64,000 bases of DNA from Euzebya tangerina. Its GTDB lineage: Bacteria > Actinomycetota > Nitriliruptoria > Euzebyales > Euzebyaceae. Positions 58,139-64,000 of the stretch are shown in pieces. The translations under genes and the position numbers were made by a program. Positions within the stretch are counted from its first letter, which is position 1; each line of letters opens with the position of its first letter. The notes under the pieces are model-generated. The model did not search any database, had not been told where the DNA came from, and saw only the letters and a program-made list of their open reading frames with translations. The DNA is taken from positions 3,100,001 to 3,164,000 of the forward strand of contig NZ_PPDK01000001.1 in NCBI RefSeq assembly GCF_003074135.1. The letters are read 5' to 3'.

Positions 58139-60610
58139 TCAGCCAGTCGCCTCCCCTTGGGGACTGCGAAGCCAGACGACACCCAGCGGAGGACAGACCA
58201 CCTGGGCGCTGTAGCTCAGGTCGTGCCAGGGCTCATCGGTCGCCTCGACCCCGCCCATGTTCCCGATGTTCCCGCCGCCGTAGCGGCTGGCGTCGGTGTT
58301 GACGATCTCCTCCCACCGACCGGGCCGCGAGAGGCCGACTCGGTGTGACGTCAGCGGGACGGGGGAGAGGTTGGCCACCACCGCGATGTCAGGGTCGCCA
58401 CCGCTGCCGAGGCGCAGGAAGGACAGGACGTTCTGGTCGGCGTTGTTGGCCTCGATCCACCGGAACCCCTCCGGCTCGGTATCACGCTTCCACATCGCCG
58501 GATTCGCCTTGTAGGCCCGGTTGAGGTCGGCCACCAGCAGCAGCACACCCCGATGTGGGTTGTCGTCGGCCTCGTTGTCGAGCAGGAACCAGTCCAGCTG
58601 CCTGCTCTCGGACCACTCGCGGTCCTGCCCGAACTCCTGGCCCATGAACAGCAGCTTCTTCCCGGGGTGGCCCCACATCCAGCCGTACAGCGCCCGCAGG
58701 TTGGCGAACTGCTGCCAGCGGTCGCCGGGCATCTTGCCCATCAACGAGCCCTTGCCGTGCACCACCTCGTCGTGCGACAGCGGCAGGACGAAGTTCTCGT
58801 TGAAGGCGTACATCAGCCCGAAGGTGAGCTGGTTGTGGTGGTACTTCCGGTAGATCGGCTCCTTGGAGAAGTACTCCAGCGTGTCGTGCATCCACCCCAT
58901 GTTCCACTTGAAGCCGAAGCCCAGACCACCGAGGTGGGTCGGTCGCGAGACGCCCGGCCACGCCGTCGACTCCTCGGCCACGGTGAACGCCGTCGGGTTG
59001 CGCTTGTAGACCGTGGCGTTGGTCTCCTGCAGCAGCTCCACTGCCTTGAGGTTCTCGTTGCCGCCGTACTCGTTGGGGATCCACTGCCCCTCTTCGCGCG
59101 AGTAGTCCAGGTACAGCATCGATGCGACGGCATCGACCCGGAGCGCGTCGACGCCGAGGGACTCGAGCCAGTACAGCGCGGAGGCGACGATGAAGTTCCG
59201 CACCTCGGTCCGGCCGTAGTTGAAGACCATCGTCCCCCAGTCGGGGTGCTCGCCGAGTCGCGGGTCCTCGTGTTCGTACAGCGCCGTCCCGTCGAAGCGG
59301 CGCAGCGCCCACTCATCCTTCGGGAAGTGGGCGGGCACCCAGTCGATGATCACCCCGATGCCGAGGGAGTGGAGGTGGTCGACCAGATACCGGAAATCGT
59401 CCGGCGTCCCGAATCGGGCAGTCGGGGCGAACTGGCCGGTGACCTGGTACCCCCACGAGCCGCCGAAGGGGTGCTCGGCCGGGGGCAGCATCTCCACGTG
59501 GGTGAAGCCGGTGTCGGTCACGTACTCGCCCAGCTGCTCAGCCAGGTCCCGGTAGCCCAGCGGCTGTCCGTCGCGGTGGCGCCAGCTCTCCAGGTGCAGT
59601 TCGTAGATCGCCAGGGGACCGTCGTGGACGGCTGGCGCCTCCCACTCGGTCTGCCACTCGAAGGCCGAGGTGAAGACCCGACTGGCGGTGCCCGGCGGGA
59701 CCTCGGCCCACTTGGCCCAGGGGTCGGCGCGGGTCACCAGGGCACCATCGGCCGTGACGAGTTCGTACTTGTAGTGGGCGCCGTCGGGGATGTCGGGGAC
59801 GAAGAGCTCCCAGATGCCACTGGAGCCCAGTGAGCGCATGGGGAGCAGACGACCGTCCCACGTGGTGAACTCGCCGATGACCCTGACGGCCTGGGCGTTG
59901 GGTGCCCAGACCGTGAAGGCGACGCCGGTGATCCCTTCGAGCGTCCGGCGGTTGGCCCCCATGACCGTCCAGGCCTCTTCGTGTCGTCCCTCCGACAGCA
60001 GGTGCTGGTCGAGCTCGCCCAGTGTGGGCGCGAAGGCGTAGGGATCGACCAGGTCGTAGCTGCTCCCGTCCACGTAGGAGACGCGCCAGCGGTACTGACC
60101 GGCCTGCGGTTGCTCGTCGAGCGTGACCTGCCACAGGGCGTCGGCGACGTGCTCGGCGGGGCGCGGCTCGGCGTCGGGGGAGGAGAGATACGCGACCGAG
60201 GAGGCACCCGGCCGGAAGGCCCGGGCCACCCAGCCGTCGTCGGTCTGGTGGTAGCCAAGCAGGCTGTGGGGGTCGCGATGGCGACCATCGAACAGCGCCA
60301 TCATCGAGTCCTCGAGTGCGGCCTGCTCCTGCTCTTGGCTCGGTGTCGCCGCCGCGGCCTCCACCACCGGCTCGGGAACGGCACGGGGTGCGGCCGTCCC
60401 TGCGGTCTTCTTGGCAGCTGCCTTCTTCGCGGTGGCCTTCTTCGCGGTGGTCTTTTTCGCGGTGGCCTTCTTGCCTGCCTGCTTCGCCGTCTTCTTGGCC
60501 GCTGACTTCTTGGCCGCCGTCTTCTTGGCGGTGGCCTTCTTCGCAGCCTTCTTCTTGGCGGTGGCCTTCTTTGCTGTCGTCTTCTTCGGCGTCTCTGGGG
60601 TGTCAGACAT
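58139..60610 (-). CDS. glgB: 1,4-alpha-glucan branching enzyme GlgB with histone H1-like Lys/Ala tail
   Basis: An 823-residue GH13 enzyme that makes alpha-1,6 branches. Residues 9-69 are a basic tail of KKATAKK/KKTAAKK units with 26 lysines and no acidic residue. The GlgB part follows: N1 domain (GRHRDPHSLLGYHQTDDGWV), CBM48 (AFTVWAPNAQAVRVIGEF) and the catalytic barrel with GVDALRVDAVASMLYLDY (nucleophile Asp), TVAEESTAWPGV (acid Glu) and LPLSHDEVVHGKGSL. GGAAG lies about 10 bases before ATG 60610. It is the last gene of the glgE-treS-mak-glgB set, 18 bases after mak. The tail is discussed under findings. Confidence 0.96.
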   Translation of the reverse strand: MSDTPETPKKTTAKKATAKKKAAKKATAKKTAAKKSAAKKTAKQAGKKATAKKTTAKKATAKKAAAKKTAGTAAPRAVPEPVVEAAAATPSQEQEQAALEDSMMALFDGRHRDPHSLLGYHQTDDGWVARAFRPGASSVAYLSSPDAEPRPAEHVADALWQVTLDEQPQAGQYRWRVSYVDGSSYDLVDPYAFAPTLGELDQHLLSEGRHEEAWTVMGANRRTLEGITGVAFTVWAPNAQAVRVIGEFTTWDGRLLPMRSLGSSGIWELFVPDIPDGAHYKYELVTADGALVTRADPWAKWAEVPPGTASRVFTSAFEWQTEWEAPAVHDGPLAIYELHLESWRHRDGQPLGYRDLAEQLGEYVTDTGFTHVEMLPPAEHPFGGSWGYQVTGQFAPTARFGTPDDFRYLVDHLHSLGIGVIIDWVPAHFPKDEWALRRFDGTALYEHEDPRLGEHPDWGTMVFNYGRTEVRNFIVASALYWLESLGVDALRVDAVASMLYLDYSREEGQWIPNEYGGNENLKAVELLQETNATVYKRNPTAFTVAEESTAWPGVSRPTHLGGLGFGFKWNMGWMHDTLEYFSKEPIYRKYHHNQLTFGLMYAFNENFVLPLSHDEVVHGKGSLMGKMPGDRWQQFANLRALYGWMWGHPGKKLLFMGQEFGQDREWSESRQLDWFLLDNEADDNPHRGVLLLVADLNRAYKANPAMWKRDTEPEGFRWIEANNADQNVLSFLRLGSGGDPDIAVVANLSPVPLTSHRVGLSRPGRWEEIVNTDASRYGGGNIGNMGGVEATDEPWHDLSYSAQVVCPPLGVVWLRSPQGEATG
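60404..60586 (-). repeat. Repeat region encoding the Lys/Ala-rich tail of GlgB
   Basis: About twelve degenerate units of the type GCC ACC GCG AAG AAG (minus strand) encode KKATA-like pentads. AAG is used for nearly every lysine, and in-frame pentad periodicity is clear. Confidence 0.9.
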
Positions 60611-60628
60611 GAGGTCGGGTCTTCCGTT

Positions 60629-62020
60629 TCAGGCGTCAGGCCGGTCGATCAGCGGGTCGGCGTGGATGCCCAGTGCGGCCAGCGGGATGGGCAACCAGTC
60701 CGGTCGGTTCGCGGCTTCGTAGCGAACCTCGTACAACAGCTTCTCCAGCTCGTAGACCGCCAGCCACGAGCCCAGTCTGTTTGGACCGTACCCGGACAGG
60801 AACGCCGTACGCGCCCGGTCGGCCCATGCGGCTGCGGTCGACGGGTTCGCACCCTCGATGACCGCAGCCCCTCGCGCGTAGTCGAGCGACCGGAGCAGGC
60901 CGGCCACATCCTTCGCCGGGTGGGACGGCTGGCGGCGCTCGGCGATGCTGCGGGCAGGCTCCCCCTCGAAGTCCAGGATCCACCAGTTGCCGGCCGGTCC
61001 CCGCAGGACCTGCCCCAGGTGGAAGTCGCCGTGGACCCGCTGCAGCACGGGCCCGTCGTCTGGTAGCTCGCCGACCGCGCGGTCGACGAGCCCTCGGATC
61101 ACTGCTCCGGCCTCGGCGCCGGCCACCTGCCCCGCGAGCACCTCGATCGTCTGCTCGGCTTGGGTGCGCAGCCGGTCCGCCACGCCCACGGTCTCGCCGT
61201 CACCAGCGAACGTCCCGAGCATTGCCGCCAACTGCTCGTGCACCTCGGCGGTCAGGGTCCCGAGCGCCGCCATCCCCGCTGCCGTGCCGGTCTCGGCACG
61301 GCCTGCCGCTTCGTCAACGGCCAGCCGCCAGGCATCCTCGGCGTCGGGCACGAAGGCAGACGCTACGACCAGGGCCTCAGCGTCCGGGCCGGTCAGCGTG
61401 CCGACCAGCGCCGGCACCCCGCTCTGACCCGCCGCGGTGAGCGCACCGGTCAGCTCGATGTCGGGGTTCGGACCCACCTCCAGACGCCGGATCACCTTGA
61501 CGCTCATCGGTGCGGCACCGGCGCCCGGGGGTGTGACCACCAGGGAGGTGTTGGACTGCTCGACTCCCATCGCCCGCACGGCCGGTCGGCGGTCGCCGTC
61601 TGCTGCGACAGCCAGGGCCTGGGACAACGCCGCCGAGCCGGACGCCTCGATCTGCAGACCGCCGCCGATGTCGAGCGACCTGCCCTCTCGCATCGCGTGC
61701 AGCAGCGTCAGGACGAGGACGGGATGGTCCGCGATGTCGACCACGGGGATTCCGTCGATGCGGCCAACCGTGAGGTCGGCTGGTCCACCCGGCCCGAGCA
61801 CCAACAGCCAGCGGTCTGCCGGGCCGACCTGGTAGGACGCTCGGACGACCACGAGGGAGACCGGCTTGCCCTCCGGCCCACCAGCAACCGGGACCACGCG
61901 GTCGACCACGGCCGCGGCCAGGGGACGATCCTTGCTGCCGTACCATCGCCTGGCCGTCAGCCAGGCGGACAGGTCACCGAGATCGACTGTGGTCACTCCG
62001 CCGTCACTCCGCCCGGTCAC
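60629..62020 (-). CDS. mak: Maltokinase
   Basis: A 463-residue kinase (Pep2/Mak) that phosphorylates maltose with ATP to maltose-1-phosphate, the GlgE substrate. WLTARRWYGSKDRPL is the family N-cap; the aminoglycoside-kinase-like catalytic core has LQRVHGDFHLGQVLR with the catalytic Asp, WWILDFEGEPARSIAERRQP with the metal Asp, and SHPAKDVAGLLRSLDYA. It is separate from TreS here, whereas many bacteria fuse the two. The GTG at 62020 is 5 bases downstream of GAGGGCGGA; an in-frame GTG at 61996 is the alternative. Confidence 0.93.
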   Translation of the reverse strand: MTGRSDGGVTTVDLGDLSAWLTARRWYGSKDRPLAAAVVDRVVPVAGGPEGKPVSLVVVRASYQVGPADRWLLVLGPGGPADLTVGRIDGIPVVDIADHPVLVLTLLHAMREGRSLDIGGGLQIEASGSAALSQALAVAADGDRRPAVRAMGVEQSNTSLVVTPPGAGAAPMSVKVIRRLEVGPNPDIELTGALTAAGQSGVPALVGTLTGPDAEALVVASAFVPDAEDAWRLAVDEAAGRAETGTAAGMAALGTLTAEVHEQLAAMLGTFAGDGETVGVADRLRTQAEQTIEVLAGQVAGAEAGAVIRGLVDRAVGELPDDGPVLQRVHGDFHLGQVLRGPAGNWWILDFEGEPARSIAERRQPSHPAKDVAGLLRSLDYARGAAVIEGANPSTAAAWADRARTAFLSGYGPNRLGSWLAVYELEKLLYEVRYEAANRPDWLPIPLAALGIHADPLIDRPDA

Positions 62021-62026
62021 TCCGCC
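61992..62026. repeat. Three 11-bp repeats at the mak start
   Basis: GTCACTCCGCC occurs at 61992-62002, 62003-62013 and 62016-62026. Read on the minus strand each is GGCGGAGTGAC, so each provides a purine-rich patch and a GTG; two GTGs are in the mak frame. Confidence 0.85.
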
Positions 62027-62027
62027 C

Positions 62028-63703
<1,676 letters not shown>

Positions 63704-63704
<1 letters not shown>

Positions 63705-64000
63705 CACCCGTGCGGCACGCGGATGCGGAACACGTGGACCGGGTCCTCGTGGTGCGGGTCCAGTCGGATCCAGTTGGACGACCCGTGCCAGGTCCACGAG
63801 GTGTCCCTGATGAGGTCGTGCACCAGGTAGGGACCCTCGAAGGTGTCCAGACCCAACTGCCACAGATCGAGGTGCACGAAGCCCTGCTGGACGTTGTGGG
63901 GGTCGAGGTTCGCTACCACCAGCAGCGCGTCCGTGGGGACGGGGCCGTTCGGCAGCCGCCGGCCACCCGCGGTCTTGGAGTAGACGATCAGTTGCTCGTT
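63704..64000 (-). CDS. glgE: Maltose-1-phosphate maltosyltransferase GlgE, C-terminal part only
   Basis: The last 98 residues of the enzyme are visible; the rest lies beyond the window end. [48 protein letters not shown] and the final [13 protein letters not shown] match the GlgE C-terminal domain. GlgE extends alpha-1,4-glucan with maltosyl units from maltose-1-phosphate. Its position ahead of treS, mak and glgB supports the call. The stop overlaps the treS start. Confidence 0.88.

Overview
The window is one continuous stretch of high-GC (roughly 70%) bacterial chromosome, densely coded on both strands, with many 4-nt ATGA/GTGA gene overlaps. Gene content points to an actinobacterium: the end of a SepH-type cell-division gene, a PimB-like phosphatidylinositol mannosyltransferase, an actinobacterial acyl-CoA carboxylase pair, DrrAB-type exporters, a large LuxR (LAL) regulator and the GlgE alpha-glucan pathway. 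Two large secreted proteins carrying triple CWB2 cell-wall-binding repeats suggest a deep-branching class such as Nitriliruptoria (Euzebya-like). That placement is inference. No rRNA, tRNA, CRISPR array, prophage or complete insertion sequence was seen.

Layout. 1-4 kb: sepH (5' end missing), an M48 protease and pimB in an overlapping operon, then an SMP-30-type lactonase. 4.1-8.4 kb: acyl-CoA carboxylase alpha and beta and a divergent SRPBCC protein. 8.4-14 kb: a DrrAB-type exporter divergent from an MFS carrier, and an S9 peptidase. 14-22 kb: a DUF6882-like protein, leuS, glpK, pfkA and an M13 peptidase. 22-26.8 kb: a second DrrAB exporter divergent from a second MFS carrier, then GtrA-like and PlsC-like genes. 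26.8-32 kb: a surface protein with a thrombospondin-C-like domain plus CWB2 repeats, an aldo/keto reductase, a 57-residue membrane protein, a histidine phosphatase and an MFS carrier that appears to start at CTG. 32-42.5 kb: glgX-treY-DUF368 operon, a GlgM/GlgA-like glycosyltransferase, an alpha/beta hydrolase, a beta-helix protein and ilvE. 42.5-49.6 kb: a heterodimeric ABC exporter next to a LAL regulator, and a small zinc-ribbon gene. 49.6-58 kb: a CSLREA/beta-helix/CWB2 surface protein, PPOX, VOC and pentapeptide-like proteins, a DUF222-HNH protein and a PhoD-like phosphatase. 58-64 kb: glgE (partial)-treS-mak-glgB on the minus strand.

How the genes work together. TreS, Mak, GlgE and GlgB form the route from trehalose through maltose and maltose-1-phosphate to branched alpha-glucan. 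GlgX and TreY provide debranching and the first step back towards trehalose; treZ is not in the window. The GT4 enzyme between the two sets resembles maltose-1-phosphate/glycogen synthases. glpK and pfkA add central carbon entry.

The most unusual signals are: (i) a 160-bp MITE-like element in two inverted copies differing at one base, one copy supplying a stop codon and the other inserted into the TA of a -10 box; (ii) a recurring TANNNT-N6-8-start pattern that implies leaderless transcripts for about fourteen genes and supports a CTG start for one; (iii) a histone H1-like Lys/Ala tail on the glycogen branching enzyme; (iv) a four-fold VTSAD/GTG repeat at the treY start; and (v) the eukaryote-like thrombospondin-C fold on a CWB2 cell-wall protein.
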